DNA of 64,000 nt from Desulfotalea sp. (lineage in GTDB: Bacteria > Desulfobacterota > Desulfobulbia > Desulfobulbales > Desulfocapsaceae): the NCBI GenBank assembly GCA_002733995.1, contig NVXR01000002.1, forward strand, positions 62,001-126,000, read 5' to 3'. A program made the position numbers and the translations under genes. The notes below the pieces were generated by a model. That model saw nothing but the letters and a program-made list of their open reading frames with translations. It searched no databases and was not told the DNA's origin. Shown in pieces: positions 9,576 to 18,178 of the stretch (its first letter is position 1; each line of letters starts with the position of its first letter).

Positions 9576-9845
9576 TTACTTACGCAACCCTAATTCTGCA
9601 AGAATCGTTCTGTACTTAGCAATATCTTTCTTCTTAAGATAGTCAAGCAAACTACGACGCTGACCAACGAGTTTGAGCAGACCCTGTCTTGAGTGATGAT
9701 CCTTTTTATGTACCTTGAAATGCTCAGTAAGGTACTGAATACGATCAGTAAGGAGGGCAATTTGTACTTCAGAAGATCCAGTATCAGTTGAGTGGACCTT
9801 AAATTTTTCGATTATTTCATTTTTTTTAACTGCTGACTGTACCAC
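9576..9845 (-). CDS. rpsO: 30S ribosomal protein S15
   Basis: Primary 16S rRNA-binding protein of the small subunit platform. The 89-residue length, the [13 protein letters not shown] segment, the [12 protein letters not shown] rRNA-contact motif and the [10 protein letters not shown] signature are all present. An AGGAGG box lies upstream of the ATG. It is flanked by truB upstream and pnp downstream, the usual order. Its 279-bp leader contains a hairpin that could be an S15 autoregulatory site. Confidence 0.98.
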   Translation of the reverse strand: MVQSAVKKNEIIEKFKVHSTDTGSSEVQIALLTDRIQYLTEHFKVHKKDHHSRQGLLKLVGQRRSLLDYLKKKDIAKYRTILAELGLRK

Positions 9846-9953
9846 GACAATCCTCCTGGAACTGTATATTAAAATATAGTTATTTTCTTTTTAATACGAC
9901 AAAAACACTCTCCAGCTTTATTATATAGCCGGTATTTCTTCACGACAACAGGT

Positions 9954-9985
9954 GACCCGCAGTTTGGTGGCGACCACTACGGGTC
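9954..9985 (-). promoter_or_regulatory. rpsO: Hairpin in the rpsO leader, possible S15 control element
   Basis: GACCCG and CGGGTC pair across an inner GGTG/CCAC stem 110-140 bases before the rpsO start. S15 is known to repress its own mRNA through leader structures that differ between phyla. The hairpin itself is visible; the regulatory role is inferred. Confidence 0.35.
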
Positions 9986-10124
9986 TATTTGCACCAATAG
10001 ATATGCGTGACGTTAACAACATAGACGCAATATACTACGGTACTCATCCCGGCAAACAACTCTACTACCGAGGCTAGATACTTTTAACAAAAATTGTCAT
10101 AATTACACTAGTCAACTCAAGTGA

Positions 10125-10877
10125 TTATTGCAACAACTTAGCGACTTCTTCAACAGTTATCATCTTCTTTAAACAATGATCAATGGCGTTATCGTCTGAG
10201 AGTTCTTCCCAACTCAGTGATTGCTCAACAGAAAACCTACCACTTTGGGTTCTTCTAAGGGCAGTGAGATGTGCACCACAACCAAGGGCTGTGCCAATAT
10301 CCGCACCGAGGGTTCTAATATAGGTACCTTTAGTACAGACAACTCGAATCTGCAGTTCACCTTCTTGACCTGCAATATCACCAGTACCATCCGTTCGTTC
10401 AAGGGTGGAGATGGTTATCTCCCGTGCTTCTTTTTCGATCTTAATACCCTTTCGCGCATAATAATAAAGAGGCTTACCCTTGTGCTTGAGTGCGGAATAA
10501 GCAGGGGGAATCTGTTGTTGAACTCCCCTGAATGCTTCCAGACACGTTTCAATTTGCAGGGCAGAGATCTCACCGACGTCGGTACGTTTAACGATTTCTC
10601 CCTCGGTATCAAGAGTCTCCGTCTCAACTCCGAGTCGCAAGGTCGCGAAATATTCCTTCTCGCCATCCATAAACTGAGAAATCATTTTGGTAGCCGGTCT
10701 CCCGGCACAGATAATCAGCAGACCTGTTGCAAAAGGATCGAGGGTTCCCGCATGACCTACTTTCTTCATGCCGAGTATTTTCCTCATCCTAGCGACAACG
10801 CCAAAGGAACTTATATCTACAGGTTTATCAATTAAGAAAACACCCGCTTCAATCACTTTATCTGTTACGCAAACCAT
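10125..10877 (-). CDS. truB: tRNA pseudouridine(55) synthase
   Basis: Makes pseudouridine 55 in the T-loop of tRNAs. The 250-residue protein shows the family opening VFLIDKPVDISSF, the catalytic loop GHAGTLDPFATGLL with its aspartate, the KEYFATLRLG strand, and the PPAYSALKHKGKPLYYYAR segment. It sits between nrnA and rpsO in the conserved translation block. The first ATG (10877) gives eight residues before the conserved core; an in-frame GTG at residue 8 is an alternative start. A 149-bp gap from nrnA shows no terminator. Confidence 0.96.
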   Translation of the reverse strand: MVCVTDKVIEAGVFLIDKPVDISSFGVVARMRKILGMKKVGHAGTLDPFATGLLIICAGRPATKMISQFMDGEKEYFATLRLGVETETLDTEGEIVKRTDVGEISALQIETCLEAFRGVQQQIPPAYSALKHKGKPLYYYARKGIKIEKEAREITISTLERTDGTGDIAGQEGELQIRVVCTKGTYIRTLGADIGTALGCGAHLTALRRTQSGRFSVEQSLSWEELSDDNAIDHCLKKMITVEEVAKLLQ

Positions 10878-11026
10878 GGCTCAGTAATACCCTCTTCTCT
10901 TCAATCAGTAACGAACTACGAGACACTAAATCTAGCCAGGAAATTGCATTGCTGAATACGATTATTATTACAGAAACAAACTCTACCGCATTGTTTATTA
11001 TAACAAAACATCTACCTTGGATGTAC

Positions 11027-12040
11027 TCAAGAAAGAGCAACAGCTTTTTGTAGAAGACTGTACACTTCATCTTTTACCTGGGAGATGGGCTTTCCTTGAC
11101 AACGAAATCCAGCTGCATTTCTATGACCACCACCACCAAAATGCTTTGCCACATCAGCGACGTTACATTCACCTTTGGCCCGCATGCTCACCGTTGTCAT
11201 TCCGTTCTTTGATTCTTTCAATAAAACTGCAACTTTGACCGACTGAAGGGACCGTGCAAGATCAATAAAGCCTTCAACATCCTGCAAGGTTGCGCCACTT
11301 TCATGGAGCATTTGCCGGGTAACCGACATAAAAACAATCTGATCATTATCGTGCAAAACGATGGAACCAAGAACAAGTTCCATCAATTTGAGTCGTTCCT
11401 TGCTGAAATTATCGTATAAATGCCGACCTATTTCATGGGGTTTTACGCCTTTGCCTAAAAGTTCCCCAGCAATCTCCATGGTCCGCGCACCGGTACATTC
11501 ATAACGAAAAGAGCCGGTGTCGGTACAGATTGCTACATAGAGATTAAAGGCACCACTATAACTCAGCTCGGCGTCCAGACCCAAGCCCAGTTCGTACACC
11601 ATCTCCCCCGTGGAGGAACATGATGACTCAACCCAGCGGTCACTACCGAAATCTCGATGGGACTCATGGTGATCAATAACCCAAAAAGGACTATTCACTG
11701 AAAGAACCGTCTCTTTCAGTATCCCAAGTCGATCTTCATCTCCACAGTCTAGAGCGATACTAATAACATCATCACCTACGCCGGACATAAAGCGCTTATA
11801 CTCTTCGAGTGAGGTGTTGAGCTTATCTTTATCGAGAAGAAATGTGTACAGATGTGAGACAGGTTCTTCAATTAGACAAAACACACTTTTCCCAAGCGCT
11901 TCAAGCAAGGCGGCAAGTCCCAGCAAAGACCCCAACGCATCACCATCGGGGTGTGAGTGGGTGAACAGCGCTACATTCGTAGCGCTGTTAATGTCTTTTA
12001 TGAGGCGTTCAGGAACGGTCCTGGGAATTATTTCGCTCAT
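11027..12040 (-). CDS. nrnA: DHH/DHHA1 phosphoesterase (nanoRNase / pAp phosphatase, NrnA-like)
   Basis: A 337-residue DHH-family phosphoesterase. Seen are the metal motifs THSHPDGDALGS (residues about 27-38), ALDCGDEDRLG, the IDHHESH motif, and the C-terminal DHHA1 GGGGHRNAAGF motif. Relatives degrade 2-5 nt RNA oligomers and dephosphorylate pAp; NrnA genes often follow rbfA, as here. The start codon lies 32 bp inside the end of rbfA and has an AAGGAAA box, which implies translational coupling. The exact substrate preference is inferred from family and context. Confidence 0.92.
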   Translation of the reverse strand: MSEIIPRTVPERLIKDINSATNVALFTHSHPDGDALGSLLGLAALLEALGKSVFCLIEEPVSHLYTFLLDKDKLNTSLEEYKRFMSGVGDDVISIALDCGDEDRLGILKETVLSVNSPFWVIDHHESHRDFGSDRWVESSCSSTGEMVYELGLGLDAELSYSGAFNLYVAICTDTGSFRYECTGARTMEIAGELLGKGVKPHEIGRHLYDNFSKERLKLMELVLGSIVLHDNDQIVFMSVTRQMLHESGATLQDVEGFIDLARSLQSVKVAVLLKESKNGMTTVSMRAKGECNVADVAKHFGGGGHRNAAGFRCQGKPISQVKDEVYSLLQKAVALS

Positions 12041-12431
12041 CGGCTATTTCCTTGAAAATTTCTTCCAGTTCAGCAACTTTTTCAGCAACATTGTCATAGT
12101 GAAACTGAATTGCTGGAGTAAACCGAAGATTAAGTGTCTTAGCTATATGACTACGCATATAGCCGCTGGCACGTTGAAAGCCTTTCTCAGCTTCTCTCCG
12201 TTCCTTATTCTCTCCAAACACTGTGAAATAAACTTTAGCAAGGCTCAGATCATCTGTAACTTCAACCCTTGAGATCGATGCACTGTGTAATCTTGAATCT
12301 CCAACTTTACTGATAAGCAGCATAGACAATTCTGTACGAATTGCCCCTGCTACTCTTGAAGATCGTTTCTGCTCATTTTTAGCACCGATTCCAATGGAGT
12401 CAAGTGTCTGTTTAGGATCTAATACTGACAA
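12009..12431 (-). CDS. rbfA: Ribosome-binding factor A
   Basis: Cold-shock-type 30S maturation factor that binds the 16S 5' domain. The KH-like core begins at RSSRVAGAIRTELSMLL (residue about 23) and includes VTDDLSLAKVYFTVFG and the LNLRFTPAIQFHYD segment with the family's LRxxPxxxFxxD pattern. No ATG is available before the core: the chosen start is TTG at 12431, preceded by AGAGG at suitable spacing. It begins 15 bp after infB and overlaps nrnA. Confidence 0.94.
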   Translation of the reverse strand: MSVLDPKQTLDSIGIGAKNEQKRSSRVAGAIRTELSMLLISKVGDSRLHSASISRVEVTDDLSLAKVYFTVFGENKERREAEKGFQRASGYMRSHIAKTLNLRFTPAIQFHYDNVAEKVAELEEIFKEIADERNNSQDRS

Positions 12432-12446
12432 TACAATAGCCTCTTT

Positions 12447-15152
12447 TTACAACGTAGCTTCAACTTCTTTCATAATGAATGCTTCGAAGTTATCTCCAAT
12501 TTTGATATCGTTAAACTTCTCGACACCAATACCACATTCGTATCCGGAGGCAACCTCTTTAACATCATCTTTGAAACGTCTAAGTGACTCAATCTTGCCG
12601 GTGTAAATGACTACACCATCACGAAGTACGCGAACTTCAGCAGTCCTGAGAATCGTTCCATCAAGGACCGAACAACCTGCAATAACGCCAAGTTTTGGTA
12701 CGCTAAATGTCTCTCGAACCTCTGCCAGCCCAATAACCTCTTCTACAAAGGTCGGATCGAGCATGCCCACCATTGCCTTACGGATATCATCGAGTGCGTG
12801 ATAGATAACATCATACGATCTGATATCAACATTCTCTTTTTCCGCAAGCTCTTTCACCTTAAGACTAGGCCTTACATTAAAACCAATAATAATGGCATCT
12901 GATGCAGAAGCAAGCAAGATATCAGATTCTGTTACAGTTCCGGTACCTTCATGAAGCACATTAACCTTGATCTCTTTGGTTGACAGATCTTCAGCAGCCT
13001 TGGCAAAAGCCTCAAGGGTTCCCTGAACATCGGAGCGAAGTACAACTCTCAACTCCTGTACGTCTCCTTCATTCATCTGCTCAAAAAGCATATCAAGAGA
13101 GATTTTGGTCTTAGAACCAAGCTCCGTCTCACGGGCTTTTAAAGATCGGACGAGTGCTACACTCTTGGCCATCTTATCGTCTGTTACAACAATAAACTCA
13201 TCACCAGCACTCGGAACCCCAGTAAGACCTTGAACCTCAACCGGAATAGCTGGTCCAGCCTCAGTCAAAGGACGACCTTTGTCATCAAGCATTGCCCGAA
13301 CTTTACCTGCAAACTGACCTACAACAAAATAGTCTCCAGCACGCAATGTTCCGTCCTGAATAAGGACTGTTGCAACGGGACCACGACCTTTATGCAACTG
13401 AGCCTCAACAACACGGCCCCGCGCCTTTCTGGTCCTATCCGCCTTAAGCTCAAGAATCTCAGCTAAAAGCTGTATGTTCTCAAGGAGGCTATCGATACCG
13501 ATATTGCCCTTGGCTGAAGTTTCGCAATACATGGTTTGACCACCCCAGTCTTCCGGCATGAGGTTGAGCTCAGAAAGCTCACGTTTTACTCTTTCTACGT
13601 CGGCATTGTCTTTGTCAATTTTATTGACAGCAACAATAATTGGAACATCAGCTGCCTGGGCATGATGAATCGCCTCACGGGTCTGATCCATAACACCATC
13701 GTCCGCCGCAACTACCAGCACAACAATATCGGTTACCTGTGCTCCTCTGGAACGCATTTCTGTAAAGGCGGCATGACCAGGTGTATCCACAAAAGTCACA
13801 TCTCCAACACTTGAGCGAACATGGTATGCACCAATATGCTGGGTAATACCACCGGCCTCACCCTCTGCCACATCGGTCTTTCTAATGGCATCTAAGATAG
13901 ATGTTTTTCCATGATCGACATGCCCCATGACTGTAACAACCGGGGAACGAGGTGCAGTATCACCGCCCTCTTCCGCTTCACAGAGACGTTGCATTCCAAG
14001 TTCTTCTGTAATTCCCTGCTCTACCTCATAACCGAAATCAGATGCAATAATCATTGCGGTTTCGGTATCCACCGGCTGATTGATGGTTGCCATAACTCCA
14101 AGTGCCATGAGTTTAGCAATAACATCACTAGCCTTAAGCTTCATATTCAGAGCCAGATCACCAACACTGATTGAGTCGTATACCTTGAAATGCTTTTTAC
14201 TTGTCTTCATCTCAGAAGGCGGAGTTACTACCTTAGGTAATCTTCTCCCCTTCTTGCGACGTCCACCATCTCGGCGTTGATAATCCTGCCCAAAGTGAGT
14301 GAACTTAACATTTTTCTGCCCTTTCTTTGCGCCTCTACGTGCTTCCTTTGCACGATCCTCCGCAGTACTTGGCCCTTTCTTGCCTTTCTTCTTACCACGG
14401 GAATCCGCGTTTTGAGGCATCGCTGGCGCAGCTGGTCCACCACCGGTAGTACCGGGTCTTCTCGTCACAGGAGGCTTACCGGGTTTTCTTTTTGGTCGAC
14501 TTGGTCTTGGCTTTTCCTCAACCTTGGGCAGCTCGATAGTTCGAATAACACGAGCCATCGGCTTTCTCTGTGGGGTCACAATCGTCTTCAAGTTCCGACG
14601 AGCCGGATCGACAGGTTTTTGGGTCGCTTTAGCGTCCTCAACCTTATCCGTCTTTGTTGCCTCAGCCTTAACGACTTTATTGACGCTGCCCTCAGGCACC
14701 GGAGTCGCTTGGGCTTGAACACCAGCTTCGTCTTTTACTACCTTCTCGACCACCGGGGACTCTTTGGCAACCACCTCAACGACTGGCTGTTTGCCTTCGG
14801 CCTTAACCGCGTCCACCTTCGGCTCTTCAGAAACGCCTGATACCTTATCTGCAAGGTCTTGCGTTTCTGACTCAGCGGCTACAGGCTCTTCTTTTACTAT
14901 AGCCTTACGGCGAATGACGGTTGCCCGACGACGGATAACAGTTGTTCCTACAGTATCGCTATCAATACGCTTTTCAACAAGCTCGGTATTAGCCGATGTC
15001 AGAACAGTATTCCGTATCTTTTCTGCTGTTTCGTCGTCAACCGATGAACTGTGGCCTTTAATATCATAGCCGAGGTCAATCAATTTATCAGTTAACGCTT
15101 TACTGCTCATGCCAGCCTCTTTGGCCAACTCATATACCCTAACTCTGCTCAT
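12447..15152 (-). CDS. infB: Translation initiation factor IF-2
   Basis: GTPase that delivers fMet-tRNA to the 30S and promotes subunit joining. The 901 residues comprise an IF2_N domain (about 1-52, VYELAKEAGMSSKALTDKL), a long charged and proline-rich linker (about 60-310), the G domain with GHVDHGKT near 409, DTPGHAAF and NKIDKDNAD, then domains II-IV ending in the C2 fMet-tRNA-binding region. The linker is rich in Val/Glu/Lys/Pro and low in complexity, which is normal for this factor. GGGAG precedes the ATG. It lies between ylxR and rbfA. Confidence 0.98.
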   Translation of the reverse strand: MSRVRVYELAKEAGMSSKALTDKLIDLGYDIKGHSSSVDDETAEKIRNTVLTSANTELVEKRIDSDTVGTTVIRRRATVIRRKAIVKEEPVAAESETQDLADKVSGVSEEPKVDAVKAEGKQPVVEVVAKESPVVEKVVKDEAGVQAQATPVPEGSVNKVVKAEATKTDKVEDAKATQKPVDPARRNLKTIVTPQRKPMARVIRTIELPKVEEKPRPSRPKRKPGKPPVTRRPGTTGGGPAAPAMPQNADSRGKKKGKKGPSTAEDRAKEARRGAKKGQKNVKFTHFGQDYQRRDGGRRKKGRRLPKVVTPPSEMKTSKKHFKVYDSISVGDLALNMKLKASDVIAKLMALGVMATINQPVDTETAMIIASDFGYEVEQGITEELGMQRLCEAEEGGDTAPRSPVVTVMGHVDHGKTSILDAIRKTDVAEGEAGGITQHIGAYHVRSSVGDVTFVDTPGHAAFTEMRSRGAQVTDIVVLVVAADDGVMDQTREAIHHAQAADVPIIVAVNKIDKDNADVERVKRELSELNLMPEDWGGQTMYCETSAKGNIGIDSLLENIQLLAEILELKADRTRKARGRVVEAQLHKGRGPVATVLIQDGTLRAGDYFVVGQFAGKVRAMLDDKGRPLTEAGPAIPVEVQGLTGVPSAGDEFIVVTDDKMAKSVALVRSLKARETELGSKTKISLDMLFEQMNEGDVQELRVVLRSDVQGTLEAFAKAAEDLSTKEIKVNVLHEGTGTVTESDILLASASDAIIIGFNVRPSLKVKELAEKENVDIRSYDVIYHALDDIRKAMVGMLDPTFVEEVIGLAEVRETFSVPKLGVIAGCSVLDGTILRTAEVRVLRDGVVIYTGKIESLRRFKDDVKEVASGYECGIGVEKFNDIKIGDNFEAFIMKEVEATL

Positions 15153-15251
15153 CCTTTACTCCCGTATTGCATCGCAACAATCATTTGATCCATTGTCTTA
15201 TCGGCAATTATTGTTCTCTGCACCGAAATGAACCGTTTTAAATCTCTTTAT

Positions 15252-15479
15252 TTAAAGACGAAACAATCTTTTCCATTTTTTCGTTTTGCCAAGAAGAAGC
15301 TCCACACATCGCTCATTATTACAACAATAAGCCCCTCTGCCTGGCAAAGATTGATCAGGATCCTCTTGAACTTTTTCGTCTTGCCATACAAAACGTTTTA
15401 GTTCGTACTTGGGCTTTTTCAACCTACACGAGCAGCAAGTGCGCAAAGAAACCTTTTTATCAAGACTCTTTGCTCTCAT
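15252..15479 (-). CDS. ylxR: YlxR/DUF448 family RNA-binding protein
   Basis: A 75-residue basic protein with the family pattern RTCCSCRLKKPKYELKRFV at the start and GRGAYCCNNERC toward the end. The four-cysteine arrangement suggests possible metal binding. In Bacillus the homologue binds RNase P and modulates its activity; that role is known for the relative and only inferred here. The ATG overlaps the last codons of nusA by 20 bp, so translation is coupled, and infB follows after 99 bp. Confidence 0.93.
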   Translation of the reverse strand: MRAKSLDKKVSLRTCCSCRLKKPKYELKRFVWQDEKVQEDPDQSLPGRGAYCCNNERCVELLLGKTKKWKRLFRL

Positions 15480-17064
15480 CAGTATGCTTTTCTTCCACTT
15501 CTACTGCGACGTCATTGTCTGCATGCTCATCAGCAACTTCTTCTTCAGCTTCCTCGCTTGCAATTTCTGTCGTGTTATCGTCAATAACTTCATCTACAAC
15601 ATCTTCTACTGCCCCTAGGTCACCTGCATCTTCGCTGGCCACATCTTCTGTTGTACCTAGGCTGCCAGCATCTTCACTGGTCTCATCTTCTGCTGTCTCG
15701 AGATCATCAGTATCTTCACTGACCACATCTTCTGCGCTCTCCAGACCATCAACATCTTCACTGATCGCATCTTCTGCAGTCTCTAGACCATCAGCATCTT
15801 CACTGATCGCGTCTTCAGGAACCTCCTCTACAAAGGGGTTCTGCTTTGCCTCATCGATGAGTCGTTGTGCAAACTCGCCATCAATCGCCCTGAGTACGGT
15901 GAGATCTTCAACCGACTTATTCGCAAGTACCGCTGTTGAAAAAATACCTTTCCCCAACAACTGATCGGCAAGCGTCTCATCGACACCCCTTAGTTTAAGC
16001 AGGCTTTGATAGCTTGGCTCTTGCAAATTTGCATACCGTTGCTCACTTTTCACATCAATACGCCAACCAATAAGTTTGGAAGCAAGACGTACATTTTGCC
16101 CCTGACGTCCTATGGCAAGTGATAACTGATCATTTGGAACAACTACGAGCAATGAATTTGCATCTTCATCAGCCATTACCATGCTGACGTGGGCAGGTGC
16201 AAGTGCATTATACACATATTTTGCAGGATCAGGACTCCAGGTGACAATATCAATGCGTTCGCCTTGAAGCTCCTGGACGACGTTCTGCACCCGGGCTCCT
16301 TTCATTCCAACACAGGCACCTACCGGATCGACATCACCTTCGGATGAACTTACCGCAATTTTAGCACGAAAACCCGGCTCACGGCTTACGCCCATAACCC
16401 GTACAATACCCTCGCCCATTTCAGGAACTTCCATGTGGAATAACTTTCCTAGAAATTCATCGCAGGTTCTGGATAAAATCAACTGCGAATCCCGACTTGT
16501 CTGGCGCACTTCTTTAAGGTAAGCACGAATCCGATCGCCTTGCTTAAATGACCTTTTGGGAATTTGCTGATCTTTTGGTAAAATTGCATCCGTTCGGCCA
16601 AGATTAACTACCATATTACCACGTTCGAAGCGCTGAACAATTCCACTTACAACTTCGCCGACACGATCCTTAAACATATCGTAGATGACTTCTCGCTCAG
16701 CATCTTTCATGCGATGGATAATTACCTGTTTGGCTGATTGCGCTGCAATCCTGCCAAGATCAGTAATGTTTTCCATCTTCTCGCCGAGCTCATCACCAAC
16801 CTGTACCTCTGGATCAAGTTTTTGAGCGTCTTCCAGTGTTATTTCGGTCTGTTCATCTTCAGTTTTTTCAACCACTATGCGAAACTGAAAGACCTCTACT
16901 TCACCAAATTCTTCGTTATAACGCACTTCTATATCTCGACGACTACCAAATTTTTTCCTCGCCGCAGACTGGACCGCCTCTTCGATGGCCTCTATCAGTA
17001 ATGTTTTATCAAAACCTCGATCCCTGCTAATCTGGTCGATTATACGTTTTAAATCTGATAGCAT
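15460..17064 (-). CDS. nusA: Transcription termination/antitermination factor NusA
   Basis: Binds RNA polymerase and nascent RNA, affecting pausing, intrinsic termination and antitermination. Order of parts in 534 residues: N-terminal polymerase-binding domain (about 1-125), S1 (about 130-200), two KH domains (about 205-345, with AIGRQGQNVRLASKL), and a helix-hairpin-helix-like unit near 350-410 with LRGVDETLADQLL. The C-terminus is unusual: residues 417-486 are five tandem 14-residue acidic repeats of the form EDxxSEDxxxLxxx, followed by another acidic tail of 48 residues. Many NusA proteins end soon after the HhH part or carry AR domains instead. The stop overlaps ylxR. Confidence 0.97.
   Translation of the reverse strand: MLSDLKRIIDQISRDRGFDKTLLIEAIEEAVQSAARKKFGSRRDIEVRYNEEFGEVEVFQFRIVVEKTEDEQTEITLEDAQKLDPEVQVGDELGEKMENITDLGRIAAQSAKQVIIHRMKDAEREVIYDMFKDRVGEVVSGIVQRFERGNMVVNLGRTDAILPKDQQIPKRSFKQGDRIRAYLKEVRQTSRDSQLILSRTCDEFLGKLFHMEVPEMGEGIVRVMGVSREPGFRAKIAVSSSEGDVDPVGACVGMKGARVQNVVQELQGERIDIVTWSPDPAKYVYNALAPAHVSMVMADEDANSLLVVVPNDQLSLAIGRQGQNVRLASKLIGWRIDVKSEQRYANLQEPSYQSLLKLRGVDETLADQLLGKGIFSTAVLANKSVEDLTVLRAIDGEFAQRLIDEAKQNPFVEEVPEDAISEDADGLETAEDAISEDVDGLESAEDVVSEDTDDLETAEDETSEDAGSLGTTEDVASEDAGDLGAVEDVVDEVIDDNTTEIASEEAEEEVADEHADNDVAVEVEEKHTDESKES
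15607..15816 (-). repeat. nusA: Five 42-bp tandem repeats inside nusA
   Basis: Five in-frame units of 14 codons encode EDAISEDADGLETA and variants (Ile/Val/Glu/Ala at positions 3-4; the last two units swap to LGT/LGA endings). The units keep the reading frame and the Glu/Asp density, while diverging in other positions, consistent with older slippage or recombination followed by selection for acidity. Confidence 0.9.
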
Positions 17065-17141
17065 TCTATTACCCCGTCACTATGACTTTCATCTCCGAAA
17101 TTCGGAGTTACATCCATTGTTCTTCAAACAGCCCGTCCAGC

Positions 17142-17597
17142 TTAAATGGCCAACCTTGCCTTGCTAAACATATCATACGTAAACTGCATCGAACTCCCAT
17201 CGGCAAGGGTCATGTTAATTTTCTCTTCACCGACATCGCCAATAACGCCCTCAAAGATCTTCACACCATCGATTGCGCTATGCACCTTAACTCGAGCTTT
17301 TTTCCCTGTATATTTGCTAAACTCTGCAATGGATCTCAGCGGTCGCTCAAGCCCCGGTGATGAAACTTCTAAACTATAAGCATGTTCTATGACTTCTTCC
17401 ACGTCGAGGTATTGCCCTAGCTCACGACTTACTTTGCTACAGTGATCTAAGGAGACACCGTCCGGGCTATCTATAAATATTCGTAACACCCAACCATGGG
17501 TTTCCGTCCGAAACTGTACCTCAAACAACGCCAACCCCATATCGGGAAGCAGTTCATTAAGGTACGCCTCGATTTTTTCAACAATTAATTCACTCAT
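17142..17597 (-). CDS. rimP: Ribosome maturation factor RimP
   Basis: Needed for 30S subunit assembly. The start at 17597 (MSELIVEK) is preferred over upstream in-frame ATGs at 17615 and 17630 because a GGTGG box lies just before it and because it gives the usual length of about 150 residues. Family features are the early GLALFEVQF strand, the RIFIDSPDGVSLDHCSKVSREL motif region, and SLEVSSPGLERPL. The C-terminal Sm-like domain ends the protein. It heads the nusA-infB block as in most bacteria, 77 bp before nusA. Confidence 0.95.
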   Translation of the reverse strand: MSELIVEKIEAYLNELLPDMGLALFEVQFRTETHGWVLRIFIDSPDGVSLDHCSKVSRELGQYLDVEEVIEHAYSLEVSSPGLERPLRSIAEFSKYTGKKARVKVHSAIDGVKIFEGVIGDVGEEKINMTLADGSSMQFTYDMFSKARLAI

Positions 17598-17658
17598 AAC
17601 TACCACCGAAAACATATCTAAGCACCACACCTAGATACGATCTCTAACATGCGGACAT

Positions 17659-17790
17659 AAAAAAAAGCGGGCAATGCCCACTTCCAAAAGCCTCCCAAAT
17701 ACTACTCAACTTAGGGAAGTATAAAATCAATGATTGTATCCTTAATGAAAGACTACTTCTTTCCAATCAAGTCGACTAAAATCATTTGCG
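17659..17790 (-). ncRNA. Putative rimP leader with attenuator, or small RNA
   Basis: A transcript of about 130 nt is predicted on the minus strand from the promoter at 17797-17825 to a GGGC/GCCC hairpin (17669-17679) followed by eight T (17659-17666). The segment holds competing pairing options: ACTTCC with GGAAGT, and TTCCC with GGGAG, just before the terminator stem. This looks like an attenuator upstream of rimP-nusA, or an independent small RNA. No known RNA family is recognised. Confidence 0.4.
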
Positions 17791-17796
17791 CTGAAA

Positions 17797-17825
17797 ATTT
17801 AACCACAGAACAGCAAGTTTGTCAA
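17797..17825 (-). promoter_or_regulatory. Sigma-70-type promoter for the rimP-nusA leader
   Basis: On the minus strand TTGACA (17820-17825), a 17-bp spacer and TTAAAT (17797-17802). The -35 box is perfect and the -10 box matches four of six. It is placed about 200 bp before rimP. Confidence 0.5.
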
Positions 17826-17980
17826 GGTCAAAGCATTTTAACTTCTACAATTCATCTCGACAAAGTGCAAGAGTTCGTTTCTCTAGACCAGTAATTATAC
17901 ATAATCGTATTTTTGACTTCAAACAACCGATTATGCAAGTATTTTCCTTGTAAAAACATCCTAGCTGATAAAAAATGTAT

Positions 17981-18009
17981 TTGACAAAGTGGCACACTCA
18001 CTATATTTA
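17981..18009 (+). promoter_or_regulatory. Sigma-70-type promoter for topB
   Basis: TTGACA (17981-17986), 17-bp spacer, TATTTA (18004-18009). It gives a leader of about 160 nt before the topB ATG, in which no gene is seen. It diverges from the rimP promoter. Confidence 0.55.
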
Positions 18010-18178
18010 AACGACTGTTCTGGTACGATCACACTATCTTTTGTTAGCCAGTACAACACAACTACACCGTGCAGATAATGCCATTATGCATTACATTTTC
18101 TTAATCCGATACCGGCTATTGTACTTACTATCTCTTTAACGCGGGATAGTTTTTATTTTAAAACCATAAAATATCTTC

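Noticed and set aside
17985..18010. Sigma-54 promoter before topB (TGGCAC at 17990)
   Set aside because: No GC at the required 10-bp distance; the same bases are better explained as the spacer of a sigma-70 promoter.
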